From positions 1 to 32,960 of IMG/VR virus record IMGVR_UViG_3300043539_001124: a stretch of 32,960 nt of DNA, one strand, 5' to 3'. Positions 15,849 to 24,144 of the stretch are shown in pieces (within the stretch, counting starts at the first letter, position 1; the number at the start of each line of letters is the position of its first letter). Below the pieces are notes generated by a model. That model ran no database searches and had not been told where the DNA came from. It worked only from the letters and a program-made list of their open reading frames with translations. The position numbers and the translations under genes are program-made. This DNA is from a virus.

Positions 15849-17306
15849 TTAAGAATTATTTGAGAACATTTCCAAATCTCCTCCACTATGTACATAAACA
15901 TATTTACCATCATTCTGTAAACAAAGTTCTTTAAGTTCTTCATTTAGACCATCTATGAGGGAAATAGCATTTGTTTTATAGGGAAAATCTTTAGTTTTTA
16001 CACTGTCTTGACCATCATTAATAGCAAGAATTTCTGGTTTCTCTTTTGACAAATCAATATTAAGATTACATAATTTATTATAATCATTAATCTCACTATT
16101 AATATGATTTACCATTTCACCAAGATGTGTATCACCACCATTAGGTTCAGTAGAAAAGGTAGCCCAAAAATCTAAAGCAGATTTTCTATCATGAATATGA
16201 GTAAAGTGTAACTCATGCTTATCATGTACAAAATAGCTAAAGAATATTTCTGCTTCACCTTTCATTGCATATCTCAAACGATCTACAAGCATTGCTACAA
16301 CTATTTGTTGTTTATCAGTTTCACACATACTACCAGAATAATCTAATAGAATAATGATCTTCTGCTTATGTTCTGTTTTATCAATTGGTGTATTAATAAC
16401 CAATGATTTAGTTAGAAGTTTAGCATCAAATGTTGGCATTAATCTCTGATACAAATCTGCTTGATATACTTGAGAATAATCACGCATGATTTTCTTAGTA
16501 TTGATTCTAGAATTTGGTACTATTCTTTCCTCTATTTCTTTTTCAATTTTGAATTCAGAACCTAAGTTCTTAATCATAGAAATAAATTTAATAATCTCAA
16601 ATTTATAATCTTTACTAAATTCATGCATATCAAGTAACTCATTAATTTCAGGGTCTTTATAAATTTCTTCATGAAATTCAACACCTTCTTTATTGAGTTT
16701 ATCAAGTGCCTCAGAAACAGTTAGTTCTTCAGGATTTGGAGAATTACCAATTAATTCATTAAATACATTTACAGCTTGTTCTAATGGAGTAAAACCAGGA
16801 ATATACTTATCCCAAAGTTCATCATAAATCTGCTTCTTTTGAGATAGTTGCTCTACCTCATGCTCCGATAGCTTAGATTCATCATTAAACTTTTCATCAA
16901 AGTACTCCTTGTCATCAATCATTTTGTGAAAAAAGAATCTAGCATACTCTTTAATAACTTTACGATTTGCAGCAGTATTGTTATGATACTTTAACTTCTT
17001 AGAGATATCAGTATCTTTTGGAGTAAAGTAACTCTCATGATTCTTAATAAATAAATCATCATCAGAATCTTCTACAATACTTGTGTAACCAAAATTACCC
17101 CAGTTCCAAGTTGAACCATTTCCATAACTAGTTTTGTAACTAGATTTGCCAGAACCATAAGATGAACCATATCTACCACCATAAGATGTAGTAGAAGGTA
17201 CATCATCATCCCAGCCATAACCATAACTACCATAACCATAGTTGTCATTGGTATAGGATTTACTGGAGGACTTGCCTCCAGTATACCCACTAAAATACTT
17301 ACCCAT
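15849..17306 (-). CDS. VWA-domain protein with G/Y/S-rich low-complexity head
   Basis: A 485-residue protein. Residues 1-75 are a low-complexity segment made of Gly, Tyr and Ser with repeated GYG and SYG triplets, followed by an acidic patch (EDSDDD). A helical middle follows. A C-terminal VWA domain from about 315 carries the MIDAS motif DYSGS (322-326), the threonine segment GGDTHLGE and INDGQD. It overlaps its AAA+ partner gene upstream by 8 nt, so the two are co-translated. This resembles MoxR/VWA chaperone pairs. The glycine/tyrosine head is unusual and could drive self-association. Target unknown. Confidence 0.85.
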   Translation of the reverse strand: MGKYFSGYTGGKSSSKSYTNDNYGYGSYGYGWDDDVPSTTSYGGRYGSSYGSGKSSYKTSYGNGSTWNWGNFGYTSIVEDSDDDLFIKNHESYFTPKDTDISKKLKYHNNTAANRKVIKEYARFFFHKMIDDKEYFDEKFNDESKLSEHEVEQLSQKKQIYDELWDKYIPGFTPLEQAVNVFNELIGNSPNPEELTVSEALDKLNKEGVEFHEEIYKDPEINELLDMHEFSKDYKFEIIKFISMIKNLGSEFKIEKEIEERIVPNSRINTKKIMRDYSQVYQADLYQRLMPTFDAKLLTKSLVINTPIDKTEHKQKIIILLDYSGSMCETDKQQIVVAMLVDRLRYAMKGEAEIFFSYFVHDKHELHFTHIHDRKSALDFWATFSTEPNGGDTHLGEMVNHINSEINDYNKLCNLNIDLSKEKPEILAINDGQDSVKTKDFPYKTNAISLIDGLNEELKELCLQNDGKYVYVHSGGDLEMFSNNS

Positions 17307-18372
17307 TGAGTTCGTCTATTGAAATTAATAAATCAAGCTTCTTCTTGTTTGTTTCATATACAGTTGTGAATGCTTTAACAGCTTCACTTGTTGTTTGTAC
17401 CAAAGTATCATCAGCTTTAATTGCTTTAAGCTTAGTGATAGCAGAATGCATTGATTTATTAATTGCCATTGCAGTCTTAACATCTTGAAGAGTTGTTAAT
17501 TCTGCAGTATCAAAGTTATTCTTGATATCTGTAAGCTTTGTAATAAGCTCATTAATCTCAAAAATACTCTTAAACTTAGCAATTGATGTCTTAAGAATAT
17601 CTGGTTTACCAGAAAAATCTGCAACAAAATTCAATGAATCAGGACCACATTGTGCAATAATCTTTGCTGCTTTAATTGCAATTCTTGGAGAGATCACACT
17701 GTTGGCAACAGCATATTGCTCTAGAATATACGTAAGCAAAGGATCTGCAAAACCTAGTTTAGTTTGCAACAAATTCTCATAAGTAATACGGTTATGATTA
17801 TCCCACTTTACTTCTAGTTCTAATGGAAAACGTTCCATCAAAGCTTTCAATGAGTTATTCTTAGCAAACTCTTCACGAGTCTTGTTAGTACAACAAACAA
17901 TTACTTTAGTTTTAATATCAACTATCTGTGTTCCATTACGGAATGTACCAGATGATAAGATATCTTTCAATTGCTCAAGAATAAAATCAGGAGCATCAAA
18001 CAATTCCTCAAAGATCACATACTCGTGATTCATGAAGCTATTATCTACAAGGTATTCTATCTTACCAGACTGGTTAAACTTAGGTAAATCCAGACCACCA
18101 AATAATCTATCTGTGGTCATACCTGTACCCATAGTAATTACATATGGATCAATACCCATTTCACGTAGGTATTCAATAGTAAATTCTGATTTACCATATC
18201 CACCCTTACCATAGAGTATTACATTCTCATCAGTATTCAATGCAATGTTTAGAACCTTCCCAACATTATCCATATATACAAATCCTGATGTTGCATTATT
18301 TACATGTAGTTCAGTGCTTTGAGATTCAACTTTGTTTTCTACAATTTCTGGTGTTGCTGTTAATGTTGCCAT
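17299..18372 (-). CDS. MoxR-type AAA+ ATPase, second copy
   Basis: A 357-residue AAA+ ATPase. Walker A GKGGYGKSE is at about 55-63, Walker B YVIFEELFDAP follows (with EE in place of the usual DE), then sensor 1 VIVCCTNKT and an arginine in LMERFPLE. The C-terminal helical part is long and lysine-rich. It is only distantly like the AAA+ protein at 1339-2508, so the two pairs probably serve different targets. It overlaps the VWA gene by 8 nt and is preceded by a 68-nt gap that likely holds its promoter. The ATPase call is secure; the role is unknown. Confidence 0.88.
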   Translation of the reverse strand: MATLTATPEIVENKVESQSTELHVNNATSGFVYMDNVGKVLNIALNTDENVILYGKGGYGKSEFTIEYLREMGIDPYVITMGTGMTTDRLFGGLDLPKFNQSGKIEYLVDNSFMNHEYVIFEELFDAPDFILEQLKDILSSGTFRNGTQIVDIKTKVIVCCTNKTREEFAKNNSLKALMERFPLELEVKWDNHNRITYENLLQTKLGFADPLLTYILEQYAVANSVISPRIAIKAAKIIAQCGPDSLNFVADFSGKPDILKTSIAKFKSIFEINELITKLTDIKNNFDTAELTTLQDVKTAMAINKSMHSAITKLKAIKADDTLVQTTSEAVKAFTTVYETNKKKLDLLISIDELNG

Positions 18373-18440
18373 TATTTTGTTTTTTAAGTTTAAGAATTAA
18401 ATTACTTTGAGATATACAAGTCATTCCAATAAAATTTTAT

Positions 18441-18644
18441 TTATACAGTCTTTGTGTTTACAATATTCTCTGCAACACTTAATATAATATCTACATTAAT
18501 GTCCTCATGTCCATTTTTTTGGATTAATGTGAACGCTTGAGGATTTTGTTTGTGTAGATCTTGATTAAGTAGTATTGCAAGTTTAATAGGATTCCCTTGA
18601 GAAGCCATTAATAAATACTTTTCGTATGTGCTTAATTCAACCAT
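18441..18644 (-). CDS. Unknown 67-residue protein
   Basis: A small helical, soluble protein (YEKYLLMASQGNPIKLAILL at the start) with no recognised motif. It overlaps the upstream gene by 13 nt and is followed by the gap in front of the second AAA+ gene. Supported mainly by gene packing. Confidence 0.55.
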   Translation of the reverse strand: MVELSTYEKYLLMASQGNPIKLAILLNQDLHKQNPQAFTLIQKNGHEDINVDIILSVAENIVNTKTV

Positions 18645-18838
18645 TTTTTAAATACAGTTTTTGAATATACTCTTTGAGTGTCTACAACAGCTCCTTCATT
18701 CATATACTCAATAGCTTTCTTTTCTGATATTTCTGTAATAATATTTACATACTCATCTCTTTCAATACTATAGTAACGTTCTTCACATCTACCCTCAAAC
18801 ATTAATATTGAATAAATAATTGTTACAACTTTTAACAT
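18632..18838 (-). CDS. Unknown 68-residue protein
   Basis: A small protein with a short hydrophobic N-terminus (VVTIIYSILMFEG) that may be a signal or anchor, followed by a charged helical part. It overlaps the helicase gene upstream by 7 nt. Function unknown. Confidence 0.55.
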   Translation of the reverse strand: MLKVVTIIYSILMFEGRCEERYYSIERDEYVNIITEISEKKAIEYMNEGAVVDTQRVYSKTVFKKWLN

Positions 18839-19917
18839 AATATTTGAATTTTAGTTTGATCAAAATCTGATAAGGCATCATTAGTCCATTTTTCATCAAC
18901 TGTACCCCTATAACATAGTATATGGATTTCTGATGTTTCATTTGGATTTAATCTTAATAATCTACCAATTCTTTGAGAAGATTTTCTGTTGTTACCATAT
19001 GCATGTAAGATAATACCACGTTTAAGATTAGGTATAGTAATACCTTCACTCAATTGTAGTACACAAGACAGTTGCATTATTTTACCTAGTTTAAAATCAT
19101 CTAGGTTTTTTTCTGCAGTTGTTTTTCCAGAGTAATAGCTAGTTTTGCAGATTGCATCAGCTTGTTTTTTGGTATTAGCGAATACAATAGTTTTATCAGA
19201 ACTCTTATTAAGAAATTTTTTAGCATAATTAGTTTTAGATGCAAATGATTGTAAAGCCCTCATTCTCATGATACTAAGATTCTGTATCATAAGTTTATTT
19301 GGTCTTGGATTATTGATTGCTTCTGCTAACTTATTAGACCAAAACTTATAAATGATTTCTTCTGATGCAAAGCCTTTACCAAACTTAGTATTCTTTGTCT
19401 TGTCTAAGTCTAGATGATGTATATAAATTTTATAATCATTTAGAATCTTATTATCTACAGCAAAAGATACACTCTTAGTATATACTACAGGACAGAAACT
19501 AGATAGTAAATCATGTTTAACTTTATCTCTACTTGTTGGTGGTGTACCTGTTAATCCAAGTATAGAACCTGAATAACTATTTAACCATGCTTTATGTGTA
19601 GGTAGTAAGTTATGACACTCATCAAGATATATTTTCTGATAACCTAAAGATTTCTTAGATAGAGATCTATAAGTAGTAAATGTAATATGATCAAGTAGAT
19701 ACCCTAAATTAAAACTATGTGCATCATCAATCCAAGATTTATAAATAGAGACTTTAGGTGCAACAACTAAGAATGAGCTATATTCAGTAAAGTTTTGAGC
19801 CATATCAAGGAGTCCGAGTAATGTTTTACCCAGACCCATTGACATAACTATAGTTCCTCTATTATGTTTCTTTATTACTGCTAAAGCCTCTTTCTGAATT
19901 TCATCTTTTTGATTCAT
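18832..19917 (-). CDS. SF2 helicase (SNF2/DEAD-like)
   Basis: A 361-residue helicase of superfamily 2. Motif I MSMGLGKT is at about 25-32, Ia VVAPKVS at about 51-57, motif II DECH at 99-102, and motif III LTGTPP at 122-127. The second RecA domain has IVFANTKKQAD, a segment with SEGITIP, and motif VI SSQRIGRLLR. This is the compact SNF2-like helicase typical of phage replication modules, used for branch migration or recombination. An HNH nuclease gene overlaps upstream by 4 nt, which suggests joint action on DNA junctions. The call is secure; the precise substrate is not known. Confidence 0.92.
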   Translation of the reverse strand: MNQKDEIQKEALAVIKKHNRGTIVMSMGLGKTLLGLLDMAQNFTEYSSFLVVAPKVSIYKSWIDDAHSFNLGYLLDHITFTTYRSLSKKSLGYQKIYLDECHNLLPTHKAWLNSYSGSILGLTGTPPTSRDKVKHDLLSSFCPVVYTKSVSFAVDNKILNDYKIYIHHLDLDKTKNTKFGKGFASEEIIYKFWSNKLAEAINNPRPNKLMIQNLSIMRMRALQSFASKTNYAKKFLNKSSDKTIVFANTKKQADAICKTSYYSGKTTAEKNLDDFKLGKIMQLSCVLQLSEGITIPNLKRGIILHAYGNNRKSSQRIGRLLRLNPNETSEIHILCYRGTVDEKWTNDALSDFDQTKIQILC

Positions 19918-20351
19918 AACCTATTCTCTGATAATCCTAATTCCTTAGCTTCTAATGGATGCAATTCAATCCATGTGTGACAAACTCTACAAACAGCAAT
20001 CCAACTTGGTACATCAAGTAGAAAGGGACCACGCCCTTTCTTATGATGAATATCAGTTGCTTGAAAAGTACAGATTGGTAGTTTAGCCTCACAAGTAGAA
20101 TGTTTAGTTAGATAATCAATTCTTAACTTTGAATACAAGGATTCAAGAGCTGCTAATTTAGTAGATTTTGACTTAAGTTTTACTGGTTTTTTTGCTGGTG
20201 CTAAAATTGGTTTATTTTCTTTAGACCAGCATTTCTTACAGTATTTCTTTCCATCAAAATTCTTCCAAATTAGCTTCTCTTGCTCGCAACCATCACAGTG
20301 CTTCTTTTTAGGAGTTATCATCTGAATCCTTTGATTCTTCTTCATCATCAT
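19914..20351 (-). CDS. HNH-type nuclease with N-terminal zinc ribbon (NinG-like)
   Basis: A protein of up to 145 residues. The N-terminal zinc ribbon is HCDGCEQ followed by KYCKKCW. A lysine-rich linker comes next, then an HNH-like core: CEAKLPICTFQATDIHHKKG, then AVCRVCHTWIELHPLEA. The layout resembles phage NinG/HNH proteins, which cut branched DNA. An internal ATG at 20319-20321, with AAAGGA upstream, would shorten the overlap with the preceding gene from 44 to 14 nt and is a plausible start. It overlaps the helicase gene downstream by 4 nt. Confidence 0.8.
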   Translation of the reverse strand: MMMKKNQRIQMITPKKKHCDGCEQEKLIWKNFDGKKYCKKCWSKENKPILAPAKKPVKLKSKSTKLAALESLYSKLRIDYLTKHSTCEAKLPICTFQATDIHHKKGRGPFLLDVPSWIAVCRVCHTWIELHPLEAKELGLSENRL

Positions 20352-20652
20352 GCATCCCTGCTAATGAGTAAGCTTTTTCATAAATATCAGGAGTTGCATC
20401 CTTGATAAAATCTGCAATAGGTTTTAATTTATCTTGAACTGATTTTGCACAAATATACCGTTTGTTAACTGTAATTTCTGCAATTTCCTCTTCTGATACA
20501 GAATGAAAACTCTTAACACTACCAATCATTGGTATTTCAATACTTCTAGTAATACCTTTATCACGAATAACTCGCTCATAAGTTTCTACTAGTGTATCAT
20601 TGATTGTGCTTAAGAACACAATTTGCTCGGCTGATAATTCATTTAGATTCAT
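20308..20652 (-). CDS. Unknown acidic protein
   Basis: A 114-residue helical protein with a strongly acidic, serine-rich tail (DDEEESKDSDDNS). Acidic tails are common in phage DNA-metabolism partners, and the gene is translated ahead of the HNH nuclease. No motif gives a function. Confidence 0.65.
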   Translation of the reverse strand: MNLNELSAEQIVFLSTINDTLVETYERVIRDKGITRSIEIPMIGSVKSFHSVSEEEIAEITVNKRYICAKSVQDKLKPIADFIKDATPDIYEKAYSLAGMHDDEEESKDSDDNS

Positions 20653-21097
20653 TTAATTCAAAGAAATTTTTAGGTAAAACATTATGAGTAATTAATTTAT
20701 TAACTATTTGTTTCTTAGATATTCCAAGATCTTTAAAGTTAACAAAATTTTTGAAAGTTGGATCAATTAGATTACCATATTCTTCATTCAACTCTTTGGT
20801 TATTGACGATTTTGGGAACAATGCCTTAAATAAGTCATTAACTATGTTGTTACACAGTTCTTGTTTCCAAATGTTCAATATGCTTTGAGCATGTCTATGA
20901 GTTTTATTAATTCTATTTTGTTCCTTGTAAGGAATAGCTTTAATCTCACTCTCTGAGAAATTTGATAATCCAAATAAAACCTCTTTATACAGTTTATTCT
21001 GTACACTGTTAAACTCATCTCTTTCATACTTCATTCTGAAATTAGAGTTTGTAATTTGTTTTTCAACCTTTGCTTGGGTAACTTTGATTTTGTTCAT
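20639..21097 (-). CDS. Unknown basic helical protein
   Basis: A 152-residue protein that is largely helical and basic in its first two thirds (TQAKVEKQITNSNFRMKYER). It overlaps the next gene by 14 nt and follows the upstream gene by 11 nt. No family recognised. Its composition would suit a DNA- or protein-binding adaptor of the recombination cluster. Confidence 0.65.
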   Translation of the reverse strand: MNKIKVTQAKVEKQITNSNFRMKYERDEFNSVQNKLYKEVLFGLSNFSESEIKAIPYKEQNRINKTHRHAQSILNIWKQELCNNIVNDLFKALFPKSSITKELNEEYGNLIDPTFKNFVNFKDLGISKKQIVNKLITHNVLPKNFFELNESK

Positions 21098-21108
21098 TTG
21101 ATTTAGTT

Positions 21109-21564
21109 TTAAAGTGAGAAATCTTCTGTTGGTTTTAAAGTGATTGTTCTTTTGTACTGTGATTTAATTTCATCTGAGTTAGTATGTTGAACAAACTCAT
21201 CAGACTGTGTCAAATCTTCTGTATACATGCATTTTCTGTAAATTGGTTCATCACCAACTTTACATTGAATACCAGTAATACCTGCAAGTTTGATATCCTT
21301 CTCAGGATTTTTAACATTGAATGGTTTTACTGATTCTTTAATAATAATTTTACCGTTTAAGACTTGACCAGATACATAACCTGCATCTTCTAAATCTTCT
21401 ACTTTACCAGGAATAAAAGCAATTAACTTTTTACGAGTTAACCAACCTTTTTCATCAATAATTGATCTTGTTTGTTCAACTCTAATGTGACCAAATCCTG
21501 AATTTGATTCAGATTGGTGCACAACATTTCCATCTTCGTTTGCTACAACTGTTACTTTTGACAT
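21109..21564 (-). CDS. Conserved phage protein, possibly nucleic-acid binding
   Basis: A 151-residue strand-rich protein. The segments LIAFIPGKVEDLEDAGYVSG and IIIKESVKPFNVKNPEKDI, and a later GDEPIYRK, make a recurring Bacteroidetes-phage pattern of unknown function. The strand-rich composition and its site at the head of the helicase/nuclease cluster would suit a single-strand-binding role, but I cannot show an OB fold. It starts a transcription unit after the terminator at 21584-21607. Confidence 0.65.
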   Translation of the reverse strand: MSKVTVVANEDGNVVHQSESNSGFGHIRVEQTRSIIDEKGWLTRKKLIAFIPGKVEDLEDAGYVSGQVLNGKIIIKESVKPFNVKNPEKDIKLAGITGIQCKVGDEPIYRKCMYTEDLTQSDEFVQHTNSDEIKSQYKRTITLKPTEDFSL

Positions 21565-21583
21565 AATAAATAAAATTTAATTT

Positions 21584-21607
21584 AAAAAAAAAGAGGAACT
21601 AGTCCTC
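21584..21607 (-). terminator. Rho-independent terminator overlapping a stop codon
   Basis: A 5-bp stem GAGGA/TCCTC with a 5-nt loop (21593-21607), whose loop contains the TAG stop of the gene at 21599-21856. On the minus strand it runs straight into nine Ts. A compact, clear terminator. Confidence 0.8.
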
Positions 21608-21856
21608 CTCATCTGTGTAATCTTGATCTAGTAGTTTTTCTAGATCTGAAACATCATCTAATTCTTTGATTAATGTTTCTTCTTCTTCATCTTCATCTAT
21701 AATTTGCTCATCACCTAGAGCAGAGTGTAACCAAGGATTATTAGTAAATTCTCCTTGATTATAACCAACTAAATTTTGAAAATCTGCATCAGACATATTT
21801 AAATAGTCTTCAACAGATATCTCAACTACTTTACCATTTGAAAGTTGGTATAACAT
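21599..21856 (-). CDS. Unknown acidic 85-residue protein
   Basis: A small protein with a strongly acidic second half (DEDEEEETLIKELDDVSDLE), preceded by a compact aromatic segment (NQGEFTNNPWLHSALG). It is flanked by an 8-bp inverted repeat just upstream of its ATG and by a terminator on its stop, so it looks monocistronic. It could be an acidic protein-interaction or DNA-mimic-like factor, but nothing shows this. Confidence 0.65.
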   Translation of the reverse strand: MLYQLSNGKVVEISVEDYLNMSDADFQNLVGYNQGEFTNNPWLHSALGDEQIIDEDEEEETLIKELDDVSDLEKLLDQDYTDEED

Positions 21857-21859
21857 CTT

Positions 21860-21883
21860 TACTTTTATATAATAGTAAAAGTA
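21860..21883. promoter_or_regulatory. 8-bp inverted repeat in a leader
   Basis: TACTTTTA and TAAAAGTA, 8 nt apart, stand 3 nt upstream of the ATG of the acidic protein gene. In RNA they would form a weak hairpin covering the initiation region; in DNA they could be an operator for a dimeric repressor. The helix-turn-helix gene next door (21928-22251) is an obvious candidate binder. Inference only. Confidence 0.4.
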
Positions 21884-21927
21884 GTTGAAATATCTAGTAA
21901 TATTAAAGCTTTTTAATTATAGTCTAA

Positions 21928-22251
21928 TTAAATCGCTAAGTTAATAGTAACAGTAATATTATTACCTGTACGAATAACATTTACATTTTCTTTTGTTAAT
22001 ACAACAGCATTAGAAACTCTAGGTTTCTTATTTACCATTGGTTTGTTATAATTAACAACTGGTTTTACATTTACATCTTTTGATGTAGATGATTTAGATT
22101 TGTTATTAACTAAAGTACGTAAATACGTTGCATGATTAAAAGGAATACTCATCAAATTAGATATTTGAGTAGTTGACATTCCCATGTTCATTAACGATTG
22201 TACCTTGTTAATGTTTCTTGTTGTTACATAGCTTGCTCTTTTGTTTGCCAT
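21928..22251 (-). CDS. Helix-turn-helix DNA-binding protein
   Basis: A 107-residue protein. Residues about 12-45 form a helix-turn-helix pattern (INKVQSLMNMGMSTTQISNL, then a turn and SIPFNHATYLRTLV). A basic, serine/lysine-rich middle follows, then a strand-like end. Likely a small transcription regulator. It begins 1 nt after the secreted cassette ends and precedes a gene whose leader holds an 8-bp inverted repeat, so local regulation is plausible but untested. Confidence 0.65.
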   Translation of the reverse strand: MANKRASYVTTRNINKVQSLMNMGMSTTQISNLMSIPFNHATYLRTLVNNKSKSSTSKDVNVKPVVNYNKPMVNKKPRVSNAVVLTKENVNVIRTGNNITVTINLAI

Positions 22252-22252
22252 T

Positions 22253-23647
22253 TTAATTGTGATTAATTTGTGATAATAAAATTGAATTGATTGTTGTTAC
22301 ATTTATCGTTACTTGATCATTTACACAACCAGTACCTATGCTAAAAGTTACAGTATAAGTTCCTGGTATTAAATAATCATGTATAGGATTTATTTCAGTA
22401 CTCGTTGTACCATCTCCAAAATTCCATAAAATATTATAATTTGCAGTATTACAAGTTTGTTGCAATATAGGCGCAGTAAATTGAAAAGATGTGCAGGTTA
22501 AAGTTTGAGGTTGATTTAATATTAACGGTTGATAATTATAATAAGATGCATGATTTGGTAAACTAAATCTACTACTTCTTCCTAATAAGCTGATATTTAA
22601 GTTTGTATAGTTACAACCTATACCTACAATATTAGGATTGTTTATAACTGATAAACTAGTAGCATTTCTAGTTACATAGATCTTGCTATCAGGAGCTATT
22701 TGTAATGCTCCCATAAAAGGACCAGTATTATATACAAGATATCTAGAAATAGGATTTGCACATAAATCAAACTGAATTAGTGCTCCACCATTTGTACTAG
22801 CATACAATACTTTGTTATTAGGTGAAAATTCACAACCATATAAACCTTGATCTGATGCTAATGTTTGAGCATTACTCAACCAACCTGTTGCATTGTCAAA
22901 ATCATATAACTGTAATTTATTTCCACCTGATCCTGTTAATCCATAATAACAAGCAGCTATTTTTTTACCATCAGAACTTGCTTTTAATTGTCCATATGAT
23001 GTTTGAGTAATACCAGATGGAACAATACCTGTAGCTGACCAAGCTTGTACATTACCTACCATTAAATTAGTTACAGACCATGTTCTAAAAACATTACTGT
23101 TCCAATCATGAGATATAACCCAAAAATCTACATTATTACAATGTCTTACAACACATAGCTTTTCACAAGAAGGTGTATGTAAAGAAATATTTTTACTTGT
23201 TACTGCTCCTAAACCTAAACTTAAGGTCATATCTACTATTGAATAACAAATACCATTTGGTCCAGCATCATTATCTGATGTGAATATATAGTATATGTTT
23301 GCAGCACCTGGTTTTTCAACAATAACAGCAGATTGGGTTGAACTAGCATCACCAAATAATCCAGTACCATTAGTCATAACTAAGTGGTTTCTATTATAAA
23401 CGGTAACACCGTCTGTATAGAATAAGAGATTACCAGAGTTATCTGATATTGTAGCTACACCTTCAGTAGTTACTACAGCTCCATTTATTAGAGCAACAGG
23501 AACACCTGTATTAAAACTTACTCCTGCATTTGTTCCAAAATACCAATTAGAATTTTTTCCAGGTTGGGAGTATAAGCTAAATGAAACTAGTATAAAACAG
23601 TAACAGTACCAGTTTTGAAACCCCATTTTGATTTTACGTCTTGCCAT
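22253..23647 (-). CDS. Secreted beta-propeller protein with PKD domain
   Basis: A 464-residue exported protein. The N-terminus has a basic stretch (ARRKIK) then a hydrophobic signal (CFILVSFSLYSQ); a second ATG at codon 8 is an alternative start. Residues about 35-370 are beta-propeller-like (WYFGTNAGVSFNTG, ATISDNSGNLLFYTDG, YYIFTSDND), as in Bacteroidetes surface proteins that usually end in a gliding-motility domain. A PKD domain follows (about 405-450, ILWNFGDGTTSTE, HDYLIPGTYTVTF). The end lacks a CHU_C sorting domain and closes with LLSQINHN. A complete CHU_C domain lies in the gene just upstream. Confidence 0.8.
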   Translation of the reverse strand: MARRKIKMGFQNWYCYCFILVSFSLYSQPGKNSNWYFGTNAGVSFNTGVPVALINGAVVTTEGVATISDNSGNLLFYTDGVTVYNRNHLVMTNGTGLFGDASSTQSAVIVEKPGAANIYYIFTSDNDAGPNGICYSIVDMTLSLGLGAVTSKNISLHTPSCEKLCVVRHCNNVDFWVISHDWNSNVFRTWSVTNLMVGNVQAWSATGIVPSGITQTSYGQLKASSDGKKIAACYYGLTGSGGNKLQLYDFDNATGWLSNAQTLASDQGLYGCEFSPNNKVLYASTNGGALIQFDLCANPISRYLVYNTGPFMGALQIAPDSKIYVTRNATSLSVINNPNIVGIGCNYTNLNISLLGRSSRFSLPNHASYYNYQPLILNQPQTLTCTSFQFTAPILQQTCNTANYNILWNFGDGTTSTEINPIHDYLIPGTYTVTFSIGTGCVNDQVTINVTTINSILLSQINHN

Positions 23648-24144
23648 AATGCCTTGTAAACATATACGTCTTCTTGTACCATATATTTTTTATAGTATCC
23701 ATCCCACATATCATCAAGTGAATTACTTTCATAGATAAGTTCACCCCATCTATTATAGATTAGCAATTGATATTTCTTTATGTTATATCCTTTTACCTCA
23801 AAAACATCATTAAAATAATCTCCATTAGGTGTAAAGCTATTTGGAAAGAATATTGTTGATTTATCACATTCTGATACCTTAACTACAAAGAATCTTTTTT
23901 GATAATTACAAGTGTATTGATCAATATATTCAGCAGTTATTGTATAAGTACCAGGAGTACTCCATTCAACTGTAACTGATTTATCATAAGCAATACCATA
24001 AGGCGTAACCCATTTTAAATCAGCTTCTTGGTTAAAAATAAAATATGTATATTCTTTCTTTATAAAATCACATAAAGATATTTCTTGGATACTTTGTCCA
24101 AAAGATACATTTACTAGAAATAGTAAAGCAAGAAGTAATTTCAT
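23587..24144 (-). CDS. Secreted protein with CHU_C (gliding motility-associated, T9SS type B) domain
   Basis: A 185-residue exported protein. The signal peptide is LLLALLFLVNVSFG followed by QS. A short Ig/PKD-like part (VEWSTPGTYTITAEY) occupies about 57-75. A complete CHU_C domain follows: FFPNSFTPNGDYFNDVF (about 99-115), IYNRWGELIYESN (about 129-141), WDGYY, VYVYKALW and GTVTVLY. In Bacteroidetes this domain directs export and surface attachment through the type IX secretion system. In a phage genome it would place the product on the infected host surface. It overlaps the next gene by up to 61 nt. Confidence 0.85.
   Translation of the reverse strand: MKLLLALLFLVNVSFGQSIQEISLCDFIKKEYTYFIFNQEADLKWVTPYGIAYDKSVTVEWSTPGTYTITAEYIDQYTCNYQKRFFVVKVSECDKSTIFFPNSFTPNGDYFNDVFEVKGYNIKKYQLLIYNRWGELIYESNSLDDMWDGYYKKYMVQEDVYVYKALWQDVKSKWGFKTGTVTVLY

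Noticed and set aside
17072-17290. Minus-strand ORF rich in Met and Val
   Set aside because: It is the alternate-frame reading of the G/Y/S-rich repeat coding for the VWA head.
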